DNA from: Spirochaetaceae bacterium UBA6243
GTDB taxonomy: Bacteria > Spirochaetota > Spirochaetia > Treponematales > Rectinemataceae
Direction: 5' to 3'
NCBI GenBank assembly: GCA_002441395.1
Contig: DJVZ01000005.1
Coordinates: 1,605 to 30,988 of the forward strand
DNA length: 29,384 nt
The position numbers were made by a program, and so were the translations under genes. This document shows, one piece after another, positions 7,763-16,057 of this stretch; within the stretch, counting starts at the first letter, position 1; each line of letters starts with the position of its first letter. The notes under the pieces were generated by a model. That model did no database searches, was not told where the DNA came from, and was given only the letters and a program-made list of their open reading frames with translations.

Positions 7763-9049
7763 TCACTCTGCTTTCTTCACAAGCACTTTATCGATTCGCT
7801 TGCCGTCCATATCGACCACTTCGATATGCAAAGGAGGCCATTCAATCACATCCCCGGCCTTAGGTATCGAACCTGAGCAATGAAGCACAAAGCCGGCTAC
7901 AGTATCGTAATCCTCACTCGAGACAGACTCGATATTGAGCCCGAGGTTCTCGGCGAATTCATCGATTGGCATCGAGCCGTCAACAAGATATGAGCCATCG
8001 TTTCGCCTGAAAATCTGCGGCGTTTCTTCCTGCTCAATCTCTGAAATATTCGCCATTGCCTCGAGCAGATCGCCGATGGTCACAAGACCCGATACACCGC
8101 CAAATTCATCGATAATCAGTCCTGCTGATTTTTTCGCGTCGCGGAGAATGCCAAGCGCCTGCAAGCCGGAAAATGTCTCCGGAACCATTACCGGAGGCTC
8201 CATGCAGGTTTCAACACTGACAAAACGCCCTTCCGCCAAATGTTTCAGCGCTCGCTTTACCGCAAGCATGCCCTTTGTATGATCCAGATCGCCATCAACG
8301 ACAGGCAGATAGCCAAACTCGGCATTTTCGATAATTGCCTGAATATGCGCCTCGCACGAATTCTCCACATCCAGCACCACCACATCCGTCCGCGGCGTCA
8401 TAAACAGCGTAACCCGCCTGTCATCCAGACTCAGCACGTCTTCCACCATCTCGCGCTCGGCAGCTTCGAATACACCCGATTCTTCTCCCTGTTCTACAAG
8501 AATTTTTACCTCTTCAGGCGTAATCGCGGATTCACGGCCATGAGAAAAACCAAAAAGTTTTATAAGCCCATCAGTAGCCGACGACAAAAGTCTTACTACT
8601 GGAAAGAAAATCACGCTCAGCACATGCATGGGCTGAATGGTGAGCCCCACGATATGCTCGGGATTATGGAGGGCGATGGATTTGGGAACGAGCTCGCCAA
8701 TCACCACAGAAAGAACGGTTATCGCCAATACCACCAGGGCCACAGAGACCGAAGCCGCATATTTTTCGAGAAAGGACCATTTTGCCAGCCACTGGGCCAG
8801 CCACTGGGAAAAAGTCGTACCACTCAACGCGCCCATAAGAATACCGATAAGCGTGATTGCGATTTGAATCGTCGAAAGATATCGGCTCGGCGTTTCCCGC
8901 GCCTTGAGCGCAAGCTTGTAGGCTTTTTTCCCCTTGTCCGCTTCAGCCTGAAGCCTCACCTTGTGCGATGAAACAAGCGCCGTCTCCGAGAGCGAAAAAA
9001 AACCATTGAGCAGGATAAGCAAAAACAGGACAAGAATTTCAGTCACCAT
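7763..9049 (-). CDS. CorC/HlyC-family (CNNM-type) membrane protein with CBS pair
   Basis: A 428-residue protein. Residues 1 to about 195 form a DUF21/CNNM membrane domain (LLNGFFSLSETALVSSHKVR near the start, then VIGELVPKSIAL). A CBS pair spans roughly 205-335 (MTPRTDVV, GYLPVVDGDLD, LIIDEFGGVSGLVTIGDLLE). A CorC_HlyC transporter-associated domain closes the protein (GSMPIDEF to the end). Relatives are linked to magnesium or cobalt export, and the CBS pair senses adenine nucleotides. The ATG at 9049 is preferred because AAGAGG lies six bases upstream; the longer frame would need a TTG. The gene converges with gtrA and diverges from the secreted patatin gene, with 247 bases between the latter two. 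Confidence 0.92.
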   Translation of the reverse strand: MVTEILVLFLLILLNGFFSLSETALVSSHKVRLQAEADKGKKAYKLALKARETPSRYLSTIQIAITLIGILMGALSGTTFSQWLAQWLAKWSFLEKYAASVSVALVVLAITVLSVVIGELVPKSIALHNPEHIVGLTIQPMHVLSVIFFPVVRLLSSATDGLIKLFGFSHGRESAITPEEVKILVEQGEESGVFEAAEREMVEDVLSLDDRRVTLFMTPRTDVVVLDVENSCEAHIQAIIENAEFGYLPVVDGDLDHTKGMLAVKRALKHLAEGRFVSVETCMEPPVMVPETFSGLQALGILRDAKKSAGLIIDEFGGVSGLVTIGDLLEAMANISEIEQEETPQIFRRNDGSYLVDGSMPIDEFAENLGLNIESVSSEDYDTVAGFVLHCSGSIPKAGDVIEWPPLHIEVVDMDGKRIDKVLVKKAE

Positions 9050-9277
9050 GGCGCGCCTCTTCGGAATAGCCAAAGCTCATTGTTCGGAATGCCGCGCCAA
9101 CACACGAAAGACAACAGTCGGAGTCGCTCGAAGAATCATCATCGCTCTGCATGATAAAAGAATAGCAAACTTTAGCGTGCGATGTCGAGGCGCCTGGCGG
9201 GTATGGTGTGTGCTCGAAACGACACGAAGCGCACTCTGCAACTTTTTCGATCCTGCTCTTTCGCGCTTATCTTCCAC

Positions 9278-9286
9278 TGGTATATA
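9278..9286 (+). promoter_or_regulatory. Candidate extended -10 promoter of the secreted patatin gene
   Basis: TGGTATATA lies ten bases before the ATG at 9297, with no clear Shine-Dalgarno site between them. The leader would be only a few bases long. An overlapping register, TATAGT at 9283-9288, would put the -10 eight bases from the ATG. No strong -35 is seen, and the call is weaker than for tag or dnaX. Confidence 0.35.
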
Positions 9287-9296
9287 GTAAAAAGAA

Positions 9297-11399
9297 ATGA
9301 AGGCATTACTAAATATGTGTGTGGCGCGGATTGTGATTCTCTTCGCATTCGCAAGCCTGATGTCTGTGCCGCTGATCGCTCAGCAAAATGCATCCCCGTC
9401 GCAAGCATTTCCCGGTACATTCGATCTCGAATTCCCCGAGGGCGATACACTTCGAAACATAACAGAGCCGGTATTCTTAGGAAAAGCGACATTTCTCCAA
9501 AGACTCGAAGAGAGAAATGGCGTGCAAGCACCAGCCACTGCCACACCATCTGCCCTGCGTGCACCCCTCGGTCTGGTGCTCTGTGGAGGTTCCGCGCGCG
9601 CGTATGCCCATATTGGCGTCCTCAAAGCGCTCGAAAAAGCCGGCATATATCCCGATTTCATTGTTGCAAGTTCCATGGGTGCCATTGTAGGCATGCTCTA
9701 TGCCGCAGGGTATTCCCCCGACGATATCCAGATGCTCATCCATGCAATTCCGCTCGAATCCTATTTTGATATCGTTATTCCCACCAATGGCGGACTCATA
9801 AATACCGAAATCTTCAGGGCAACGTTCCGAAAACTTGTAGGCAAACTTGATCTCTCCGAAACTGCGATACCCATCATTGTCACTGCTGAGGATCTCAAAT
9901 CCCGTCAGCAGATATGGATCGCGGAAGGACCTTTCGATCGCGTGATGACAAGCGCCTTCGCGATGCCCGCAATTTTTGAGCCCCAGCCTTTCGGTGAATT
10001 CGGGCTCATCGACGCGGGAGCAACAATCATTGCGCCTGTCGAGCCTGCCCTCCAGATCAGCGATCACCTGATCATTTCAACCGCCTTCTACGACCGCACA
10101 ATGAATTTTTCAAGCCCGATCACAGTGCTCAACCGCGCAGTGGATATAGGAAAGACGCGTGCGGGCATGGAAGAAATCGGAAAATCCCACGCCTTTGTGA
10201 TCCGCAACGATGTCGAAAACCTGTCCTACATGCAATTCAGCGACCCCGACATCATCATCTCGAAGGGTGAACAGAGCGCGCAGGCAGCACTTGAAAAACT
10301 TAACCCCAATTTGCGTTCACAATTTGAAAATTCGCCTCTTCCCGGCTTTTTCGAGCATCGCTCGCTGATCCACAACAGCCTTGTGAGAACCATTCAACAG
10401 CTTCAGAGCGGCGAGATGCCTTCAGCATCATTCATGATAAGAGGACTGCCAATTCTCAAACTATTCGAACCCTTCTCGCGTGCGCCAGGCGAAACAGGAA
10501 CAGAGCCGCGCATCGGTGCTTCACTTGTATTTTCAATTTCAAAATTCAGAGCAGTCGTTTCTTATTTTGCCGCCCTGAATCCAGAGCCAGGAAAAGAATG
10601 GGCCGTCGAAACAGGCATTCGGGCGAATCCTCTGGGCAGCCTGAATGTATGGCTTACGACTCGTCTCTGGGGAGAATATGGCAGTACTTATATTTTGGAC
10701 CACAAGCCTGAATATTGGGAATTCGCGGGGCTCGTAAAAAATACCGCGGTGTTAAAAAATAAAAAAATTGGATTTCAGCTCGGTGGGGATATGCTTTTAA
10801 AAACAGCGGGTACCATCGCGACATGGCAGACGTTGGGACTTGTAGAGGCCTCATCGACCAAGCAGTTTTCAAAAGCAGGACCCTTCCTTCAGCCCTGGTA
10901 TTCAGTGGAAGCAGGCGGATTTGTCGAGAACACCTCGGGGGCTCAAATTGCCTCGGGCATCCAAAGCACCTTGATGGGAGGCATTAATTCGACATGGGTC
11001 AGCCCAAAAGCCCGCGCCTTTGCGAAAGTCTCTCTCAACGGCCAGGAATTCGCCGAATCAAAATTCGATGGCTTCCGGAGTGCGGCGCCCCGAGGTTCTG
11101 CGCTCTCTGACTTGATCACAAACGCCGAAATAGCAGTCGCACCTCAAGATATGTACCTCGACATGGCCGAAGCACTACTATTCCGGAATTTTGAGCTTGC
11201 GCCATTTTTCGATACTCGATGGAGCAACGCTTCAGGCGAATATTTTCATATGAGCGACTGGGCCGCAGGCCTCTCATTTTCGTTCGAAGCACGAGCGTTC
11301 GGGCTCGCTCCCGCCACAATAAGCCTCTACGCCAGCTATGCCGGCTCAAAAGTCTTTACGCTTCAAATTCGGGCTGGCGTTCTCTTGTCGGAGCAGTGA
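9297..11399 (+). CDS. Secreted patatin-like phospholipase with likely outer-membrane barrel (PlpD-like)
   Basis: A 700-residue protein with a signal peptide (residues 1 to about 29, ending near LIAQQ). The patatin domain spans about 90-330. The nucleophile is Ser126 in ASSMG and the catalytic Asp is D239 in DAG. The oxyanion loop is GGSARA (97-102). All three motifs depart slightly from the usual GGGxRG, GxSxG and DG[GA], but the dyad is kept. Residues from about 400 on are rich in alternating polar and hydrophobic stretches (for example TISLYASYAG and FTLQIRAGVLL), suggesting a C-terminal beta barrel as in type Vd autotransporters such as PlpD. The last residue is Gln rather than the aromatic residue usual for a barrel end. 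It would be a surface or periplasmic lipase. It shows no close sequence likeness to the cytoplasmic patatin at 4430-5719 beyond the motifs. Confidence 0.85.
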   Translation: MKALLNMCVARIVILFAFASLMSVPLIAQQNASPSQAFPGTFDLEFPEGDTLRNITEPVFLGKATFLQRLEERNGVQAPATATPSALRAPLGLVLCGGSARAYAHIGVLKALEKAGIYPDFIVASSMGAIVGMLYAAGYSPDDIQMLIHAIPLESYFDIVIPTNGGLINTEIFRATFRKLVGKLDLSETAIPIIVTAEDLKSRQQIWIAEGPFDRVMTSAFAMPAIFEPQPFGEFGLIDAGATIIAPVEPALQISDHLIISTAFYDRTMNFSSPITVLNRAVDIGKTRAGMEEIGKSHAFVIRNDVENLSYMQFSDPDIIISKGEQSAQAALEKLNPNLRSQFENSPLPGFFEHRSLIHNSLVRTIQQLQSGEMPSASFMIRGLPILKLFEPFSRAPGETGTEPRIGASLVFSISKFRAVVSYFAALNPEPGKEWAVETGIRANPLGSLNVWLTTRLWGEYGSTYILDHKPEYWEFAGLVKNTAVLKNKKIGFQLGGDMLLKTAGTIATWQTLGLVEASSTKQFSKAGPFLQPWYSVEAGGFVENTSGAQIASGIQSTLMGGINSTWVSPKARAFAKVSLNGQEFAESKFDGFRSAAPRGSALSDLITNAEIAVAPQDMYLDMAEALLFRNFELAPFFDTRWSNASGEYFHMSDWAAGLSFSFEARAFGLAPATISLYASYAGSKVFTLQIRAGVLLSEQ

Positions 11400-11439
11400 T
11401 TTGGGGGACGACAGAATTCAAAGTAGAAAGGCCTCATAT

Positions 11440-11474
11440 AAAAAAACGCGCAGCTTTCACTTTAAAGCCGCGCG
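11440..11474 (-). terminator. Rho-independent terminator for the small barrel gene
   Basis: Read on the minus strand, an 11-base stem (CGCGCGGCTTT paired with AAAGCTGCGCG, one G-U pair) with a 6-base loop is followed by seven T. It lies 27 bases after the stop of the gene ending at 11502. On the plus strand the same stem has an A-C mismatch and no T run, so the minus-strand use is clear. Confidence 0.85.
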
Positions 11475-11501
11475 CTCCATCTCAACTGAATGGTCGTGCC
11501 C

Positions 11502-12032
11502 TTATTTCAGCGCATACCGGATGCCGATCGTTTCGCTGAAACCGGATCCGCTCCCGACAAAATGATTGATATAGAATGAATGAAGATCGATCGCAAGCTT
11601 GTCATTCACATAATACGAAAGACCGCCGCCCGAGGAAACGCCAAAGCCTCCGGGAACAGTTCCGACACCCATGCCCAACCCTATGTACCAGTCGAAATTC
11701 CGCAGGAATTCGGGGAAATCCTTATACGCCTTCATGCCCCAGTGCAGCGTGGCCATCCCCGCAGCGGAAAAGTTGAGAGTTGTGCCGAAATCCAGACCTG
11801 CGATTCCCATAACGCCCATTGTAAGAGGAAATCCTGGGATGGTGAATTTCTGTATAATAGATTCAACCCCACCACTGATTCCAAAACCTCTCCATCCATA
11901 GCCCACACCACCAAAGCCAACCAAATCACCTTTTTCGGCATGGACATCGTTCGTAACGTTCTGTGCGAGCACGGGGCTTGCCGCGATCATAATCATGAAG
12001 AACACAACCGCAGCGATTTTCAATTTTTTCAT
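11502..12032 (-). CDS. Small predicted outer-membrane beta-barrel protein
   Basis: A 176-residue protein with a clear signal peptide (positively charged start, hydrophobic core, ending SPVLA before QNV). The mature part is rich in Gly and aromatic residues with short alternating strands (LVGFGGVGYGWRGFGISGG, WYIGLGMGVGTVPGGFGV, GGGLSYYVNDKLAIDLHSFY), as in small 8-stranded barrels. It ends TIGIRYALK, without the classic terminal Phe. GAGGGAAG gives a good Shine-Dalgarno site before the ATG. It stands alone, with its own terminator, and diverges from tag. The function is unknown; an outer-membrane structural or adhesin role would fit but is a guess. Confidence 0.75.
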   Translation of the reverse strand: MKKLKIAAVVFFMIMIAASPVLAQNVTNDVHAEKGDLVGFGGVGYGWRGFGISGGVESIIQKFTIPGFPLTMGVMGIAGLDFGTTLNFSAAGMATLHWGMKAYKDFPEFLRNFDWYIGLGMGVGTVPGGFGVSSGGGLSYYVNDKLAIDLHSFYINHFVGSGSGFSETIGIRYALK

Positions 12033-12142
12033 TCTTCCCTCTCAAGCTGCTGAAATTTATAAGGAGGATGCCAAACAACGCAGCTCTGTCCATGATTATA
12101 TGTATCCAAAGACTAAAATCAATCCCAATCTGCCTTTTTTCA

Positions 12143-12151
12143 TGATATTAT
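12143..12151 (+). promoter_or_regulatory. Extended -10 promoter of tag, leaderless
   Basis: TGATATTAT is an extended -10 element with one mismatch in the hexamer. Six bases (CGTCGT) separate it from the ATG at 12158, so the mRNA should start on the A of the start codon. No Shine-Dalgarno site and no clear -35 are present. Confidence 0.55.
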
Positions 12152-12157
12152 CGTCGT

Positions 12158-12724
12158 ATGATTCGGTGTCCATGGTGTGGCAATGATCCCTTGTATGTGC
12201 GGTATCATGATGAGGAATGGGGAACCCCTGTGCACGAGGAACGTACACATTTTGAATTTTTGCTGCTTGAGACCCAGCAGGCAGGGCTTTCGTGGCGTAC
12301 GGTTCTCGGCAAGCGTGAAGCCTATCGCGACGCTTTCGTCGATTTCAATCCGGAGCGTGTCGCCCGTTATTCTGAAAAAGATATCGAGCGCCTGCTTTTG
12401 GACCCTGGCCTGATACGCAACAGACGAAAACTTGAAGCCGCGGTGACGAATGCCCGCATCTTTCTCGCTATCCAGGAACATCACGGCTCATTCGATGACT
12501 GGATTTGGCATTTTACCGAGGGTCGGCCCATTACAAATACATGGCATACTCTTTCGGAAATTCCCGTTCGTACGGAGCTTTCGGATTCGATCAGCAGCGA
12601 AATGCGCAAGGCTGGTTTTTCATTTGTCGGCTCGGTGACAATTTACGCACACTTGCAGGCGATCGGCATTGTAAATGACCATCTTGTGAGCTGTTTTCGG
12701 CACGCAGAAATCGCGGGTCTTTGA
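12158..12724 (+). CDS. tag: DNA-3-methyladenine glycosylase I
   Basis: A 188-residue base-excision repair enzyme that removes 3-methyladenine from alkylated DNA. The zinc site is complete at the same numbers as in E. coli Tag: Cys4, His17, His175 and Cys179. The catalytic-pocket Glu38 lies in LLLETQQAGLSW with the following Trp. The N-terminus (RCPWCGNDPLYVRYHDEEWG) is characteristic of the family. The length is normal. A second alkylation-repair gene, ogt, lies 3.3 kb downstream, but thrC and thrB lie between them, so they are not one operon. It diverges from the small barrel gene across 125 bases. Confidence 0.97.
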   Translation: MIRCPWCGNDPLYVRYHDEEWGTPVHEERTHFEFLLLETQQAGLSWRTVLGKREAYRDAFVDFNPERVARYSEKDIERLLLDPGLIRNRRKLEAAVTNARIFLAIQEHHGSFDDWIWHFTEGRPITNTWHTLSEIPVRTELSDSISSEMRKAGFSFVGSVTIYAHLQAIGIVNDHLVSCFRHAEIAGL

Positions 12725-12730
12725 CGGGTT

Positions 12731-12758
12731 TTGCCCTTTATATAAAAATCATTATATT
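12731..12758 (+). promoter_or_regulatory. Candidate promoter of the ferritin gene
   Basis: TTGCCC (12731-12736) and TATATT (12753-12758) are separated by 16 bases in an AT-rich stretch. The predicted start point, near 12765, gives a leader of about 50 bases containing a hairpin and a GGAGG Shine-Dalgarno site. Confidence 0.45.
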
Positions 12759-12767
12759 AAAAACGAA

Positions 12768-12782
12768 AGCGGTTCGACCGCT
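12768..12782. promoter_or_regulatory. Short inverted repeat at the ferritin transcript start
   Basis: AGCGGT-TCG-ACCGCT is a perfect 6-base inverted repeat with a 3-base loop, just after the predicted transcription start. It could be an operator for a metal or redox regulator, or a stabilising 5' hairpin. It does not resemble a Fur box. Confidence 0.35.
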
Positions 12783-12813
12783 CAACGTCAAATGAACAAT
12801 ATGGAGGGAAATG

Positions 12814-13332
12814 ATGGTATCACAGAAAATGGTCGATCGAATAAATCTTCAGATCAATCGCGAAATGTATTCAGCATATCTCTACCTCGCAATGGCCGCC
12901 AAAATGAACGAACTCGGCTATACCGGAATCGGGAAATGGCTCACCGTTCAGTATCATGAGGAGATGTTTCACGCGATGAAATTCGCGGAATACCTCCACG
13001 ATCAGAACGCAGTCGTCGCGTTTGCCAAGATCGACACACCCGAATTCAAAGAGAAGGACGTAAAGCCTCTATTCGAGCATGTCCTCGCTCACGAACAGGG
13101 CGTCTCCGCCAGCATCCGCGAAATCATGGACCTCGCAATCGCCGAGAAGGATTACGCCACCCAGACCTTTGTACAATGGTACATCAACGAACAAGTGGAA
13201 GAAGAAAAGAACGCGACCGAAATCCTGCAGAACATCGATCTCGTTGGCAACTCGGCGCAGGGGCTTTTCATGCTCAATACCGAGCTCGGCAAGCGCGATC
13301 CGTCTGTGCCTCTCGATTTCAACAAGATCTGA
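12814..13332 (+). CDS. ftnA: Non-haem bacterial ferritin (FtnA type)
   Basis: A 172-residue four-helix iron-storage protein that oxidises Fe(II) and stores the mineral in a 24-mer shell. With the start at the second ATG (12814) the ferroxidase ligands fall at the E. coli FtnA numbers: Glu17, Glu50, His53, Glu94, Gln127 and Glu130. The second ATG also has the better distance (six bases) from GGAGG; the first ATG, at 12811, is only three bases from it. No haem-binding methionine signature of bacterioferritin is present. A hairpin terminator follows at 13402-13435. It appears to be a single-gene unit. Confidence 0.95.
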   Translation: MVSQKMVDRINLQINREMYSAYLYLAMAAKMNELGYTGIGKWLTVQYHEEMFHAMKFAEYLHDQNAVVAFAKIDTPEFKEKDVKPLFEHVLAHEQGVSASIREIMDLAIAEKDYATQTFVQWYINEQVEEEKNATEILQNIDLVGNSAQGLFMLNTELGKRDPSVPLDFNKI

Positions 13333-13401
13333 TGCCCAAAGCCTTCAGGGTGGCCTGAGACCATACCGCTTTCAGGCGCCTTTGCCAATCATTTTGAATC
13401 C

Positions 13402-13435
13402 GAAAAGCCTGCTGCTGTGTCGCGGCGGGCTTTTC
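13402..13435 (+). terminator. Hairpin terminator after ferritin
   Basis: GAAAAGCCTGC pairs with GCGGGCTTTTC (11 pairs, one G-U) around a 12-base loop. The T run is inside the 3' arm and is followed by TC, which makes it a moderate rather than an ideal intrinsic terminator. It lies about 70 bases after the ferritin stop and just before thrC. Confidence 0.5.
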
Positions 13436-13466
13436 TCATATCCACGAGTTCTGTATGCTCATGAAC

Positions 13467-15104
13467 ATGGCAGTCCGCTATACAAGTACACGGAATGCTC
13501 ATGTCAATGTGAGCATCGCAGAGGCTATCGTGCAGGGTATGCCCCAGGATGGCGGGCTCTTTGTCCCTGTAAAAATGCCGAAACTGGCGTCCGACGCACT
13601 CTTTGAGCCAAACCTTTCGTATGCCGAGCTGGCGTGGATGGTGTTGTCTCCATGGTTCGACTGGCCAGAACAGGAGCTCCGGCCCCTCATCGAAGGAACA
13701 TATTCGAGTACTGGCGAAACTCCGATGTTTGATGTCCAGGAGATTGTTCCTCTCGCCGCGGCCGGTTCTTTGGACTGCGATGTCAGGCTTCCCAGCGCGA
13801 GCGGCGCGCCCTCTCTTTTTTTGCTCGAGCTTTTTCATGGCAAGACCTGTGCCTTCAAAGACCTCGCCCTCAGTCTTCTGGGCGGGCTGCTGCGCACAAG
13901 TCTTGAAAAACGCGGCATCGATGAACCGATGCTCATACTCACCGCGACCTCGGGCGATACTGGCTCCGCGGCGCTCTCCGGGCTCGGCGGACAACCGGGC
14001 ATCCGCATAGCGGTCATTTATCCCGCCAGTGGCACGAGCGAAATACAGCGCCTCCAGATGACCTCTGTCCCCACGGACGGCCGATTCGTCATCGGCCTGC
14101 GGGGCAATTTCGACGACGCCCAGCGGGCGGTCAAGGCCATCTTCCAAACCGCGTCGAACCCCGGTTCGCCTTTTTATGGACTGCGCCTCAGTTCCGCGAA
14201 CTCGATCAACATCGGAAGGCTCCTGCCGCAGATTGTCTACTATGCGGCGGCCTGGCGCGACTTATTTTTTTCTGGAGTGCTGGAAAAAGGCCAAGCCTTC
14301 GATGTCGTCGTCCCGAGCGGCAATTTTGGCGATATCCTGGCCGCCCGCTATGCAAAAGCAATGGGCATTCCCATACGAAAACTCGTGTGTGCTTCAAACT
14401 CAAACCGAATTCTGCACGATTTTTTCAGCACAGGCCTCTACGACAGACGGAGAAAATTCTCAAAAACCCTGAGCCCTTCGATGGATATCCTGGTCTCAAG
14501 CAATCTTGAACGGCTCTTGTACCTTGCACTCGATGATAATCCTGAACTCGTCGCGGCCATGATGAGCGAATTCGAGCACGAGGGTTTTTTTCAGCTGCCT
14601 GAGCATAGCCGTACGAAAATCGCTGATTTCTCTGCGGGATGGGCAAATGATATCCAGACGCTTGCGAGCATCCAGCATATGTGGGAAGCTCACGGGGTGC
14701 TCGTCGACCCGCACACCGCGGTCGCCTGTTCGGTCGCACATGAATCGATAAAGATCGCAAGGACGAGCCTGAGGCGCCGTGCAGGGAAGGAGCTTGAAGC
14801 ATCGCCCCCTGTCGTGATCGCCGCGACCGCAAGTCCCTTCAAATTTCCCGCCGCCTGCCTTAAAGCGCTCCAAGGCCCCCTGTTGTCTTTACGCGAAAAC
14901 ACCAATGACCTCGATCTCGCATTCGAACTCTCCCGAGTTACCGGTATTCCTGTTCCAGCGCCCATTGCAGCCCTTACCACCGCGAAAATCCAGCACCACA
15001 CGATCGCCGAAGAATCGGATCTCGCGGCGCTGCTCGCCGATTTCGCCCATCAGCCTTCAAAAACAGCCCAAGGGAAACAATTAGACTCAACGAGGCCCTT
15101 ATGA
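13467..15104 (+). CDS. thrC: Threonine synthase
   Basis: A PLP enzyme (545 residues from this start) that converts O-phosphohomoserine to threonine. The N-terminal YTSTRNA segment and DGGLFVP are typical. The PLP lysine is K131 in TCAFKDLAL. The phosphate and PLP loops are TSGDTGSAAL and PSGNFGDILAARYAK, and YPASGTSEIQRLQM is diagnostic. It is longer than many bacterial versions because of insertions and a C-terminal extension. In-frame ATGs also occur at 13455 and 13461. The start at 13467 is preferred from the family N-terminus and because TATGCT (13454-13459) lies seven bases upstream, a possible leaderless promoter; none of the three has a Shine-Dalgarno site. The stop overlaps the thrB start (ATGA). 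Confidence 0.95.
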   Translation: MAVRYTSTRNAHVNVSIAEAIVQGMPQDGGLFVPVKMPKLASDALFEPNLSYAELAWMVLSPWFDWPEQELRPLIEGTYSSTGETPMFDVQEIVPLAAAGSLDCDVRLPSASGAPSLFLLELFHGKTCAFKDLALSLLGGLLRTSLEKRGIDEPMLILTATSGDTGSAALSGLGGQPGIRIAVIYPASGTSEIQRLQMTSVPTDGRFVIGLRGNFDDAQRAVKAIFQTASNPGSPFYGLRLSSANSINIGRLLPQIVYYAAAWRDLFFSGVLEKGQAFDVVVPSGNFGDILAARYAKAMGIPIRKLVCASNSNRILHDFFSTGLYDRRRKFSKTLSPSMDILVSSNLERLLYLALDDNPELVAAMMSEFEHEGFFQLPEHSRTKIADFSAGWANDIQTLASIQHMWEAHGVLVDPHTAVACSVAHESIKIARTSLRRRAGKELEASPPVVIAATASPFKFPAACLKALQGPLLSLRENTNDLDLAFELSRVTGIPVPAPIAALTTAKIQHHTIAEESDLAALLADFAHQPSKTAQGKQLDSTRPL

Positions 15105-16057
15105 TAGAGATCGAAGTCCCCGCGACGAGCGCAAACCTCGGCCCCGGTTTCGACTGTCTGGGAATCGCGCTGTCACTTTCGAACATAGTCCGCATCAAAA
15201 GAGCCGCAAGAACGTACCTTACAGGGTGCCCGTCCCAATGGGCCGGTGAAGACAACCTTCTTTTGCGCTCATTCCGTCACGCGTGTTCGATCCTGCAAAC
15301 CTCTGTCCCCGAAATCGCTGTCGAATTTGTCTCCAATATTCCGCCTGCCCGGGGCCTTGGTTCGAGCGCATCCCTCGCGGTGGCGGGGGCGGCGGCCGCG
15401 CTTCTTTTCCACACAGGGGCAGAAGCGGGGACAGAAGTTGACTACTCCGCTTTTCTGCACAGACCGGAAAACCTGGATTTTCTTCTTCGCGCGGCCGCCG
15501 ACATCGAGGGCCACCCCGACAACGCGGCGCCGGCCATGTATGGCGGCTTTACCGCCGCGGCACTCGCGGGGCGGAAAATCATCGTCAGCCACAGCAGTGC
15601 GCCTGAACACTGGCATTTCGAAGCCTGCATCCCCGATTTCAATCTCGAAACAAGCGTGGCGCGCAAAGCTCTGCCAGACGTGTACCCGCGCGCAGATGTC
15701 GTGCATTCGCTTTCGCATGCGGTGCTCACCGCCCTTGCGATACAGAAGGCGGACCTGACTATGCTTGGCCGCGTCTGCGAAGATCGGATTCACGAACCAT
15801 ACCGTCGTCCTCTTATCCCCGATTTTGAAATTGTTGAAACTGCATGCCGGGCACAGAATGCTGCCGCAGTGTGGATTTCTGGTTCAGGGCCCACAATTCT
15901 GGCAGTATTCGATACCTCCGCCCCCGAAAAAATAAATAAAAGCCTTGCGTCCGACATCGCAGAACGCGCTCTGCATTCATGGCACATTATTCCCTTGCAC
16001 GCCGACAATCTGGGAATCCGTGCCCATCAGGTTCGACAGGAGGAACCATCAGTATGA
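15101..16057 (+). CDS. thrB: Homoserine kinase
   Basis: A 318-residue GHMP-family kinase that phosphorylates homoserine with ATP to supply ThrC. The N-terminus EVPATSANLGPGFDCLG is the classic motif 1. The ATP loop PPARGLGSSASLAV lies at 81-94, and motif 3 is SGSGPTILAVF near the C-terminus. The acidic helix block DIEGHPDNAAPAMYGG is also typical. It starts within the thrC stop and ends within the ogt start, both by ATGA overlap, so the three genes are translationally coupled. No homoserine dehydrogenase or aspartokinase gene is in the window. Confidence 0.96.
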   Translation: MIEIEVPATSANLGPGFDCLGIALSLSNIVRIKRAARTYLTGCPSQWAGEDNLLLRSFRHACSILQTSVPEIAVEFVSNIPPARGLGSSASLAVAGAAAALLFHTGAEAGTEVDYSAFLHRPENLDFLLRAAADIEGHPDNAAPAMYGGFTAAALAGRKIIVSHSSAPEHWHFEACIPDFNLETSVARKALPDVYPRADVVHSLSHAVLTALAIQKADLTMLGRVCEDRIHEPYRRPLIPDFEIVETACRAQNAAAVWISGSGPTILAVFDTSAPEKINKSLASDIAERALHSWHIIPLHADNLGIRAHQVRQEEPSV

